Shown here: in pieces, positions 1 through 9,925 of the stretch
Numbering within the stretch: the first letter of the stretch is position 1
Layout: each line of letters starts with the position of its first letter
Assembly: GCA_033239125.1 (NCBI GenBank)
Contig: BSWB01000005.1
Coordinates: forward strand, 17,847,447 to 17,911,446
From: Fagopyrum homotropicum
Taxonomy: Eukaryota > Streptophyta > Magnoliopsida > Caryophyllales > Polygonaceae
Length of the DNA stretch: 64,000 bases
Direction: 5' to 3'
Position numbers and translations under genes: made by a program
Notes under the pieces: model-generated
Told to the model about the DNA's origin: nothing
Databases searched by the model: none
Seen by the model: the letters and a program-made list of their open reading frames with translations, nothing else

Positions 1-588
1 TCAGATATCATATGTAAGACCCAAAGTCATGAATGAAACAAAGTCCCTCGAGTATCGAATTTGTCTGTTGTTGTACTTCAACTCCGGATAATCGATTTCT
101 CCAAACGTGATCAGAGAGGTTCTCGTTGTAAGCGTACTCAAAGAAGAGATTGTAAAGACGACAACCGTTCTTGGTGGTGGTATCGTCGCCAAACCACAAT
201 ATCATCTACGGGCACCAATTTCCATGTCGTCGGATAAATTCTTTCTCATTATGCAGAGAGTCAAAGATCAAAAAAATTAGAAGATTTCACCACCAATAAT
301 GAACTATTATTGGATTTAAGATTGCTAGTTGATGGTGCCAAAACTTACTCTTCCTATCGGAATTCCTCGGATCCACTCCGTTACAACGCCGTCAAGTTTT
401 TCTACCATTAACTATGTGTCTTTGTTTGTTGCTTTACTTTAGTGGTATATTTAAGTGAGCAATTTTAAGATGAACCTTAATTCTTTTAGATGGTATCAAA
501 GATAACCTCAAATTACGGGTGTTTTTTCCGAACGTTGTGAGTTTAGTTATGAGAAATGATAACACCAACAAAACTATAAGGATGATTG
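1..588. other. Unrecognised left flank, possible gene fragment
   Basis: This is the sequence into which the first gypsy element is inserted. On the minus strand, 205-8 is open for 65 codons and 192-1 is open for 63 codons in another frame. Neither translation resembles a family I recognise, and both are short enough to be chance. The rest (about 250-588) has no open frame, repeat or RNA signature that I can see. It could be the 3' end of a host gene or an older transposon remnant. Confidence 0.3.
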
Positions 589-2383
589 TGATGACATGAT
601 TTATGACGTTATTTTAGGCATTCATTTAGATAGTTTTTCCCGTTATTCATGCATGGTTTGGCATTAGTTCATGACATTTACGCTTAATTCATGCATATTG
701 TCGAAATAGACGTCTACACGAACTCTTGTCGGTTTTGTAGGTATTTTTGGGAGCTTTTGGAGGTTAATTGATACATTCGAGGATCATTCCTCGTGATGAC
801 ACACATCCGGACTCTTTAAGGAGCAAGCTAGGAGCAAAGGAGAACACATAGGACCTTGTTGGTGCATGCCTTGCACCAACTCATGGCTTAATGATCCAAA
901 GAGAGTTGAACAGGGAATTCCACGACCCAGAGGAAAAAATATCGACCGTGGTTTTGGCCGTGGTTTTCTCTGGACAACTTTGACACGTGTCCCACGATCT
1001 CTTTGCCCGACCCTTACTCTTGGTGGAGAATATAAGTGGTCCTGCAGGTTGTTGCTAGGGGAAGCTCCCACATTCTCTCACACATAATCACTATCCACAT
1101 TGGAAATTCTTGGAGGAGAAGAAAAACACTCTCATTTTGGAGGAAGAACAACACATCAAGATAGAGATTTAGAGTAAACATTTGAGTGATTTTTGTTGAG
1201 GACATTTGAAAATATTGTAAGGAACGTTATGGAGCTGAGTTTGAAGGGTTGTAAGTCTTGTTTCATCTCATATTTAGCTAAGAGTACTTGTTTCTTTTCA
1301 CTTTCATTTCATTTTCTTGCTATGGAAGCCATGAAGGTTTACTTGTTGAGTTTGAATCTTAAAATGCATGTTGTTGGCTAAATAGTTGTGATTCTAGGGT
1401 AATGGAATGATGGTTATGGCTTGGACTATGATAGAATAGACTTGAATGTACCTTTGGATGATTTGCTTGCTCGAAACCTAACCTCTGATGGAAACCACGA
1501 CCTGTTCTTATGAAATCTTGACTGTGGTTCTGTATGATCAGGCCGTGGTTTGTTCTGTTGTGCATGTATTGATGAATCTGAATGTTAGGATGTTAGATTG
1601 TTGAAATCCTAGTGTTTGTTAATCATAATATAGCCTAGGGCGACCTAATGCTAGCAAACTAAGTGAGGGAAGAGACTTACTCGGTAATTCTTGATCTTAG
1701 ATACCAAAGATGATGAACTCTAGGTAGTAGTGAGCCTCACAAGCCGCTATTAGACTGAGTGTGCTAGGATTGATGCTTAGGACTTGCCTTCCCGAGACTT
1801 ACCCGGTAAGGAGACGCTTGACCCCTAGATAGCAATCCGATTTGTGTAGAATTCCCAACCTTAGCTCCTAAAGACTTACCCGGTAATAGGACCTTAGGTG
1901 CGGGATTAGTGGACCATGAGACCTACCCGGTGATTGATCCTATTTGAGAAACACCCTTTCCCAACATACCGTAGCTTGTCCAAGATTGATTAGAAGCTTG
2001 AGTCCAATTCCATAACCGGAAGTCATAACCCTTAGAATCCGCTTTTCTCTCTTTGATCACATATCTTGTTCTTGTGTTGTTTGTTCGTATTACTAGTTTG
2101 GTTTATAACATTGCATGATTTGTGATCTTTGCTTGATCACCACAAAAACCAAACCCAAAAATATCATGATTTTCATTTCTTTATTTCCTTCTCTTTTCTT
2201 AGACTAGATTTGCACTATCCATGATCACTTGTTTGATTTGATTTCACCTTAGTCTTCGTGTTCGACCTCGGAATACTATCCTTGCTACAAAATGACCCAT
2301 ACACCGTGGGTTCGCTAGAAGTTAGGAGAATATATCGAGTTATAAATTGTATGACTTTTGTGCTACACGTTTCTAGCATATCA
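589..2383 (+). repeat. 5' LTR of the gypsy element
   Basis: The segment starts TGATGACATG and ends TATCA. It repeats at 9926-11730 with scattered substitutions. It contains an AATATAAG TATA-like stretch near 1030, several CCACG/CCGTGG motifs (929-960, 1495-1550) and four spaced copies of a GACTTACCCGGTAA-type motif (1674-1933). The end is placed where the two copies stop matching, seven bases before the primer-binding site. Confidence 0.92.
1674..1933 (+). repeat. Four spaced copies of GACTTACCCGGTAA in the LTR
   Basis: Copies start at 1674, 1796, 1873 and 1920, with one or two changes each (ACTCGG in the first; CCTACCCGGTGA in the last). The same four occur in the 3' LTR at 11020, 11142, 11220 and 11267 with nearly the same spacing. 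They lie downstream of the likely TATA region, so they would be in the transcribed leader. The role is unknown. Confidence 0.8.
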
Positions 2384-2389
2384 AGTTTT

Positions 2390-2407
2390 TGGCGCCGTTG
2401 CCGGGGA
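2390..2407 (+). promoter_or_regulatory. Primer-binding site, tRNA-Asp(GTC)
   Basis: TGGCGCCGTTGCCGGGGA lies six bases after the 5' LTR. It is complementary to the 3' end of plant tRNA-Asp(GTC), including the CCA tail. This is where minus-strand cDNA synthesis would be primed. The match is complete over the 18 bases as I recall the tRNA sequence. Confidence 0.93.
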
Positions 2408-2477
2408 CTAGGTTTAGATTGAATCATTGTGTGTTATTATTTATAGTGTAGGTCTTTCTTGTTGCTTTTGATCTTGT

Positions 2478-4236
2478 TTGGTTTGTGTCTTTGAATTTTC
2501 AGGACATCTCTTACTCTTTAGGTGCATGCGAAGATCTCGTGGCAAGGATTTAGCTCCATTCGATCCCGAACAGGAGAAAACCCTTAAAACTAGATCCAAG
2601 AGGATTAAGAAGAAAAAGGAGATGGCCGGAAGAGATCTTCAAGCTGAGTTGAATGATGCCTTAGAGCAAATTAGGCTAAGGGATGAAGCCTTGGAATTTG
2701 AGAGGAGACTTGCCAATGAGAGGCAAGAAGCAACTAGGAGGAAAATTGAAGAGATTAGGCAAGCTCTTGTGCAAAGGGATCTTGATCGTCAACAACCTCC
2801 ACCACCACCACTGCAGCCGGCGGTCAATGTTCGGTTTGAGCCGATTATTATTTAGGAACCACAAACGTTAGGGCAACGTATGGATCCAGCCCAAAGAGTG
2901 CACCGTCCGGGTGTAAACTTAGGAGATCCCACAACCCATGACTACGAGCTCCGCCCTCAAGTGCTACAAATTATCGGGCACAATCAATTTGGAGGGATGG
3001 AAGGAGAGTCTCCTCATCAACACTTGATGAATTACGAGATCTTGATGGAGACTCTAAGGCCACCTAGATTTGATAGCAACAACCACAAGCTTAGGGCTTT
3101 TTCCTTCTCACTTAAGGATAAAGCCTTGGCTTGGTACCAATCCATTCCACTAGGACGTGTGGGTACTTGGGAGGAGATGACAACCGAGCTCTTAACAAAG
3201 TTCTTCCCACCTTCCAAGACAACCGAGCTAAGAGGGAAGATCAATGCCTTCATAATGAAGGGTAAGGAGAGCCTATTCAAATCTTGGGAGAGGTTCAAAG
3301 ACCTCCTCCTAGATTGTCCATACCATGGGATACCGAAGATAGAGCTATTGGAGATTTATTTCAAGGGGCTTGATGAGGATAGTCAATTCAAGCTCCAATT
3401 ACTTTCCGGAGGAACATTCATGGAGAAGAATGTGGATGAGGCTTGGGAGTTTGTAGAGAAGCAAGCCTTGGTGATAGGGAAGTAATCCCATAGGAAGAGT
3501 GATGGGAGGAAACCGGGAGTATATGAAGTAAGTGAAGTCACCATGAGCAACTACAAACTTGATGCAATCAACAATGAGCTTAAGTCCTTGAAGGAGTTGT
3601 GTACCACAACCTTAAAGAGTCAAGCAAGTCCTCAAGTGCAAGTGCAAGCCAACTTGGCTTCCAAAGAGGAGGATGTTAACTACACGGGGAGGGGTAACTT
3701 CAATAATTATCAAGGCCCTAGGAACTTCAAAAACAACAGCCGGCAATACAACAATTACCGGCCTAATCACAACCATCCCGGGTTCTCCTATTCTAACCCG
3801 GATGGTACCTTGAACCCTCCCGCTTCCACAAGCGCAACCTCCACCCGATTTTGCTCAATCTCTAAAGGATAGGACCGAAATGATGTTTGAATAATTTCTT
3901 GGAAGGCTGAGTGGACTTGAGAGCACGGTGACATCCATTTCCAAGGCTCAAAAGGTGCTAGAAGCACAAGTGTTCCAAAAGGCGGGTGACGCACAAAGGG
4001 ATCCGGGAAAGCTTCCCGCAAGGACCGAGGACAATCCAAGAGGCCAAGTGTTGACCATTACCACAAGGAGTGGGCTGAGCATGAAAGATCCCTCACCAAG
4101 GGCGAATGACAAGGGAAAGCAAGTAGTCGTGGAGGAAGAACCATTGCAAGAAGAAGGAGGCAAGAGCAAAGATGATGAGCCAACATATGTGACACCTCCT
4201 CCATACAAGCCACCACTACCATTCCCACAATCATGA
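2478..4236 (+). pseudogene. gag-like region of the gypsy element (broken)
   Basis: The frame opens with a basic, charged N-terminal stretch (RSRGKDLAPFDPEQEK, then a Lys/Glu-rich likely coiled coil and a run of prolines). It stops at 2853-2855, resumes in the same frame at 2880 with the retrotransposon gag domain (motifs KDKALAWYQSI, WEEMTTELLTKFFP, LLLDCPYHGIP), stops at 3483-3485, then resumes in frame at 3543 with an Asn-rich stretch (NNYQGPRNFKNNSRQYNN). A frameshift near 3870-3930 moves the rest into another frame, which ends at 4234-4236. Two of the stops sit where a glutamine codon is plausible (TAG/TAA for CAG/CAA). The product would be the capsid/nucleocapsid precursor. I see no CCHC knuckle. 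Confidence 0.85.
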
Positions 4237-4248
4237 GCAAGAGCTCGC

Positions 4249-5156
4249 TTGGATAAACATTTCGGTAAGTTCCTTGAACTCATGTCTAAATTACATATTA
4301 ACATTCCGTTCATGGATGCAATTCTAGGTATGCCGGCCTATGGAAAGTTTTTGAAGGAGATACTCTCCAACAAGAGGAAGTTGGAGGAGTATGGAGAAGT
4401 GAGGATGACAAAGAGATCTTCCGAGTTGATACAAACTATGAGGAAGGAAATGCCTCCTAAGCTGAGAGATCCGGGATCTTTTTGTGTGCCAATTAGAGTT
4501 GGAGAAGTGCAATATGAGGCCCTATGTGACCTTGGAGTAAGTGTAAGCATTATCCCGCTTTCCCTTTGCAATAAGGTTGGGCTAGGAGAACCGAAGCCGG
4601 TCAAGATGACCCTATACATGGCGGACCGTTCAATCACTTACCCTGTTGGAATCCTAGAGGACATACCGGTTTAGCTTGGGAAGTTCTATGTGCCAATCGA
4701 TTTTGTTGTTTTGGACATCCCGGCGGACTACCCGGTTTCATATCATTTTGGGAAGGCCATTCTTAGCCACATCCGGATGCTTAGTGGATTGCAAAAATGA
4801 GATCCTCTCCTTCAACATAGGAGAATAAAATATCAAGTTCAAGCTATCCACAATGATGAAGGGGCCAACCCTTGGTGAAGATGTCTTCAACATTGTTTAG
4901 GAAGAGGAGTCTAGAGAAGTTGTGAGCTCAATCTTGATCAAGGATCCACTTGAGAAGGTTCTTATCATGAGAATCATGGAGGAAGGAGTTGAGGAAGCTT
5001 GTAATGAAGAAATCTGAGCTTTGGATGCATTAGAAAAGGAGACAAGTGCTGAAATTGAAGTGCACGAAAGAGTGCTGAAATACAGAAATTTCCACGGCCT
5101 GGGGCCCAGAACCACGCCCGTGGTTTCAACCGTGGAACTCTCTGTAATGTCCAACT
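4249..5156 (+). pseudogene. gypsy aspartic protease region (broken)
   Basis: 4249-4674 encodes a linker (HFGKFLELMSKLHINIPF) and then the protease signature ALCDLGVSVSIIPLSL. The DLG form of the active site, in place of DSG/DTG, is usual in Athila/Tat-type elements. A TAG at 4672-4674 ends the frame. Beyond it the typical continuation GKFYVPIDFVVLDIPADYPVS is still readable to about 4740, then 4780-5156 has many stops. The decayed stretch carries CCACGG/CCGTGG motifs at 5092-5215 like those in the LTRs. Confidence 0.82.
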
Positions 5157-6307
5157 GTGCCATCCAAAACCACGCCCGGGGTTATGCCAGAGGTCGTAGT
5201 TTTACCCGTGGTTTCTCTAGAAAGTCCCTTAGTTGTTGATCAAGCTTCAAGGAGTCTTGGAGAGTCTTCAATGGCTTTAGATTCATCTAATGTGGAGCTA
5301 TATGGATCACATCCAACCGATAAAGGTCCTCCTAAACTTGATCTCAAACCTCTCCCTTCTCATTTAAAGTATGCTTTCCTTGGTTCAAATTTTACTTATC
5401 CCGTGATTGTGAATGCATCTTTGAATGATGATGAGCTTTATAGATTGTTGAATGAATTGAAGTTGCATAGGAGAGCTATTGGTTACACCATTGATGACTT
5501 AGTTGACATTAAACCATCCTTGTGCATGCATAAAATCTTGATGGAAGACAACCATAAACCTTCAATTGAACCTCAAAGAAGATTGAACCCTATTATGAAA
5601 GAGGTAGTCAAGAAAGAGATCCTAAAATTGCTAGATGCAGGAATCATTTTCTCGATTTCGGATAGTAAAGGGGTTAGTCCCGTACATGTTGTTCCTAAGA
5701 AGGGTGGTATGACCGTAGTAAGTAATGAGAACAATGAACTAATCCCAACTAGGACGGTTACGGGGTAGAGAATGTGTATTGACTATAGGAAACTTAATGT
5801 GGCCTCTAGGAAAGATCACTTCCCTCTTCCCTTTATTGACCAAATGCTAGAGAGATTAGCTCAACATTCACATTTTTGTTACCTTGATGGTTATAGTGGG
5901 TTTTTCCAAATTCCTATTCACCCGGGTGACCAAGAGAAAACAACATTTACTTGTCCTTGGGGAACATTTGCATATAGGAGAATGCCATTTGGGTTGTGTA
6001 ATGCACCCGCCACCTTTCAAAGGTGTATGCTGGCTATTTTTCTGAATATATTGAGAATATTATGGAAGTGTTTATGGATGATTTCTTCGTGTATGGATCT
6101 TCATTTGATATTTGCTTGGCTAATCTATCTTTGGTGTTGAAGAGATGTGAGGAAACTAATCTTGTGTTGAATTGGGAGAAATGCCACTTCATGGTGAGTG
6201 AAGACATAGTATTGGGACACTTGGTATCCCACCGTGGCATTGAGGTTGATAGAGCAAAGATAGAAACGATAGAGAAGTTGCCACCACCTACCTCGGTGAA
6301 AGGGTAA
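5157..6307 (+). pseudogene. gypsy reverse transcriptase (broken)
   Basis: This would copy the element RNA into DNA. 5157-5768 holds the region before the fingers and the SPVHVVPKKGG motif. A TAG at 5766-5768 interrupts it just before the conserved MCIDYRKLN motif (5772 on, same frame). DGYSGFFQIPI, the first catalytic aspartate block, and FGLCNAPATFQR follow. A frameshift between about 6023 and 6040 separates these from the catalytic FMDDFFVYG motif, which lies in the next frame up to a stop at 6305-6307. Two further one-base shifts at 6303-6340 separate it from RNase H. All main RT motifs are present but not in one frame. Confidence 0.9.
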
Positions 6308-6322
6308 GGAGTTTCTTAGGGC

Positions 6323-6997
6323 ATGCCGGTTTTTTACCGGAGGTTTACAAAAGATTTCTCTAAAATTTCTAAGCCTCTCACTAACCTACTAATGAAGGAT
6401 GTTGAGTTTGTTTTCTCCAAGGATTGTCTTGAAGCGTTTTGTAGGTTGAAGGATGCTTTGATCTCTGCCCCTATCATGCAACCTCCGCATTGGATCTTAC
6501 CATTTGAGGTAATGTGTGATGCGAGTGATGTGGCCGTTGGGGCTGTTTTAGGACAAAAGAAAGATGGGCTTACACATGCCATCTACTACGCTAGCAAGAC
6601 GCTAGATGATGCCCAACTCAACTATGCCATAACCGAGAAGGAGTTGCTAGCGGTAGTGTACGCTTTTGAGAAGTTCCGGTCATATCTTGTTGGAGCAAAG
6701 GTTATTGTGTACACAGATCATGCTGCGATCCGTTATCTCCTCACAAAGAAGGACGCCAAGCCTCGCCTCATTTGGTGGATCCTTCTCCTCCAAGAATTTA
6801 ACTTGGAGATTCGGGACAAGAAGGGTTCCGAAATTTCAGTAACGGACCATCTTAGTAGGCTACCACCATTGGAGATTGGAAGAGATGACATCCCGATTGA
6901 TGACTCATTCTGGGATGAGCAATTGCAAATGATGGAGGAGTGCTTACTTCAAGTGTCTAGAGGGAGTGAGCCATGGTATGCGGATATAGTGAACTAA
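6323..6997 (+). pseudogene. gypsy RNase H domain (open but detached)
   Basis: Open for 224 codons. Motifs in order are [20 protein letters not shown] (end of the RT connection), then [18 protein letters not shown] (RNase H Asp), [20 protein letters not shown] (Glu) and [12 protein letters not shown] (Asp), and a tether ending in the DHLSRLP motif. This domain removes the RNA strand during cDNA synthesis. A run of six T at 6330-6335 and a likely lost base near 6305 put it out of frame with RT. A TAA at 6995-6997 separates it from integrase in the same frame. Confidence 0.9.
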
Positions 6998-7000
6998 CTT

Positions 7001-8244
7001 GTGTGTGAAGAGGTGCCACCCGGTTTATCATATCCCCAAAGGAAAAAGTTTTTCAAGGACGTGAGACATTACTATTGGAGTGAGGCTCTCTTGTTCAAGA
7101 GAGGACCGGATGGAGTCTTTAGAAGGTGCATTCCGGAGGATGAGGTGGAGAGTGTGATCCGCCATTGCCACTCCTTGCCATGTGGATGCCATGTTAGCTC
7201 ACACAAAACGTGTGAAAAGGTATTGTAATCCGGTTTTTATTGGCCTAACTTGTTTAAGGATGTGCAGAATTTAGTAGTAGTTTGTGACGCTTGCCAAAGG
7301 ACGGGAAACATCTCAAGAAGGAATGAGATGCCCTTGAACAATATCCAAGAGGTTGAGGTCTTTGATGTCTGGGGTGTGGACTTCATGGGGCCATTCCCCT
7401 CTTCATGTGGCAATCTCTACATTCTATTGGCAATGGATTATGTGAGATGGGTGGAGGCAATCGTCTCTCTCACGAATGATGCCAAAGTAGTGGTGCGGTT
7501 CTTCAACCGAGTCATCTTCCCTAGGTTTGGAACACCAAGAGTGATCATAAGTGATGGAGGGAAGCATTTCACAAATAGGAACTTTGGACACTTTTGGCTA
7601 AGTATGGGGTGACTCATAAGGTGGCCACAACTTACCCTCTCCAAACTAGTGGCCAAGTGGAGATCTCCAACCGGGAGATAAAAGGAATACTTGAGAAGAC
7701 GGTTTCTAGGACAAGAAAAGATTGGGCTATGAAGCTTGATGATGCTTTGTGGGCTTATAGAACCGCCTTCAAGACATCAATTGGCACCACTCCCTACAAT
7801 CTAGTGTATGGCAAGTCTTGCCACCTTTTGGTGGAGATGGAGCATAGGGCATATTGGGCCATAAGGTGGCTGAATTTTGACCTCAAGGAAGCCGGTGAGA
7901 AGAGGTTGCTAGACATTAATGCTCTTGAGGAGATCCGGTTGGATGCTTATGAAAATGCCCGGATTTACAAAGAAAGGACCAAGCGTTGGCGTGACAAACG
8001 TCTCATCCCAAAGGAGTTGAGTGAAGGTGACCTAGTCCTTGTCTTCAATTCAAGGCTGTGGCTCTTCCCCGGAAAGCTAAAGTCAAGATGGACTGGTCCT
8101 TATGTGGCGAGGAAGATCTTCCCCCATGGAGCGGTTGAGATAGGTGGGGACCATTGTGGAGATTTTAAGGTGAATGGGCACCGTTTGAAGAAGTATATCC
8201 CTGAAGCTCCGGTGGATATGATTGCCCCACTTCACCTTGAGTGA
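7001..8244 (+). pseudogene. gypsy integrase (broken), no chromodomain
   Basis: The integrase would insert the cDNA into the genome. The zinc-binding HHCC region spans RHCHSLPCGCHVSSHKTC and CDACQRTG, and is cut by a TAA at 7226-7228 (a glutamine codon is expected there). The core contains [12 protein letters not shown] (first Asp), [10 protein letters not shown] (second Asp) and, after a frameshift near 7600, [15 protein letters not shown] (Glu). The C-terminal part runs through [24 protein letters not shown] to 8244. The protein ends soon after this barrel and lacks a chromodomain, which supports the Athila/Tat assignment. Confidence 0.9.
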
Positions 8245-8666
8245 AACGCTCCCGGTTTCGCTCAAGCTAATGACCTTAAAGAAGTGCTTAATGGGAGGCA
8301 ACCCATTGGTACATATCTTTACCTTTTCGTTTTTTTTTGTTTTCATTTTCGATTTTTGATTTTACTTTTGTTTTGGTGTGTTTGTTTGTTTTGTCTTTGT
8401 GTGCTAGAAGTCTTGCAAGGCATGAGGATGATGATGATGATCCCACATCAAACGTGGGTGGAGCGGACGTGGGACTTGGACGGCTTGCGGTGCTTAGCGC
8501 GGGTCCCGACGCCATAATGAACAACAAGAGCTCTCTACCACCTTTGATTGATCATCCACCATCACTCCACATGAGTGAACCAAAATACCGAAAACACCAT
8601 TTTTACATTGTGAGGACTCTCTTTCACTTCTTTATTTAATTTGCACATTGGGGACGATGTGTTTTT

Positions 8667-8681
8667 AAGTATGGGGTGGGG
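8667..8681 (+). promoter_or_regulatory. Internal purine tract (possible second PPT)
   Basis: AAGTATGGGGTGGGG lies about 1.2 kb upstream of the 3' LTR and resembles the tract at 9911-9925. It is preceded at 8645-8658 by CATTGGGGACGATG, a short inverted repeat. It could act as an extra plus-strand priming site or be a relic. Confidence 0.4.
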
Positions 8682-9887
8682 TTTTTATAATCATTTGCAT
8701 GATTGCATCTAGGATAGTTTCATATTGTCACATGTTTCATTAGCTTTTGCATTGTACATATATATTTCGAAAATTCAAAAAAAAATCGAAAAATTTTTAA
8801 AATTTTGTGCTTCCTAGTTTGGATATGACCCTTATGATGAGATTGTTTTGTGAATTGGCTATGGATGGCCTTTTGTATTGAATGGATTTACGCATATGTG
8901 GACTTGAAATACTTCTCTTGAATCCTATGTATGAATTGTGATTATGATGTTTACCTTGATTGGATTGAGGATTGATAGTCGAAATTACATGCTAGTTCTT
9001 GCACATCATCTAGGAATGATTAAGGCAAATCATCTCTCTTCTTCTCATCTTGATCATGTTGTTTGAGCACCTCACTTAATTAAACATTTGACCTCTTTTG
9101 ACCCATCCGGGAATAGGAGCATGCTAGTGTGTTGAGTGCGTGAAAAGACAAGTGTGGGATGAAGTTGTTGATGAATGAATGTTGTGAATGAAGTGCTGAA
9201 TTTGTTGTGAAAGTGTAGAAAAAAAATATAGGTTTGGGGAGTTTGGTTTTGATGACAAGTAATTCGTCACCATTCAGATAATCGGGTGTTTGTGCCTTGC
9301 CAAAGTCGGATAAACCGAATGTCCTAACGAGCCTTGGTATGTGTGCCCGGTGTGAGACACCTCGGAAAAATACCGAGGTCCGCTAATCACCAAGGTTTCG
9401 GCTTTTGTACACCAATCCCATTGTCTCAAAAATAAGTGAAAGAAGAAGAAAATGAAAAAGAAAAGAAAATAAAGAAAAGATGGAGAAAAATATACACTTA
9501 TGGGGAAGTTGATCAAAAATGAAATTGTGGAGTTTGTTCCTTTCCCAGATTAGCATCAAATGAGCTAAAAAAGTTCCCAACTATAACAACGTTTCTTGGC
9601 CTCTTCTTTCCTAAGTCCTTGTGACCTATTTGCATATGTGTATGACTTAGTGATCTAGATTGGATATTCTCATGATCATCTTGACTTCTTCATTTTCATC
9701 TTTCATGCATGCTTTCGAGTTAAGTGTAATTGTCTTTCCGTGCCTTCATTCATTTAATACATAATTGCTTGTCCATTTCCATGAAACATGACTATGAAGG
9801 TGATCCGATTTTAGAAGCACAATTCCAAAAATATTTTCTGTTTTTCTACAGTCATAAATCATGCCATCTCGTAGCCTATAGTTGGAC

Positions 9888-9906
9888 CTTGCTCGGGACG
9901 AGCAAG
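9888..9906 (+). promoter_or_regulatory. Hairpin upstream of the polypurine tract
   Basis: CTTGCTC-GGGAC-GAGCAAG is a perfect 7-bp stem with a 5-base loop, ending four bases before the polypurine tract. A hairpin with the same loop is found at the same place in the chromovirus at 44028-44046. Confidence 0.6.
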
Positions 9907-9910
9907 TGAC

Positions 9911-9925
9911 AAGTATGGGGTATTT
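9911..9925 (+). promoter_or_regulatory. Polypurine tract of the gypsy element
   Basis: AAGTATGGGGTATTT directly abuts the 3' LTR. This is the usual place for the plus-strand primer of reverse transcription. Confidence 0.75.

Larger units (their letters stand above)
8245..9925 (+). other. Non-coding 3' region of the gypsy element
   Basis: About 1.7 kb between integrase and the 3' LTR. No env-like frame is present; the small open frames here are chance. Visible structure: a TGGG-AGGCAA-CCCA hairpin at 8292-8305; a first purine tract at 8667-8681 preceded by CATTGGGGACGATG; inverted repeats at 9306-9318 and 9359-9379; a nearly pure purine stretch at 9435-9490; and a strong hairpin (9888-9906) directly before the true polypurine tract. 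Confidence 0.7.
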
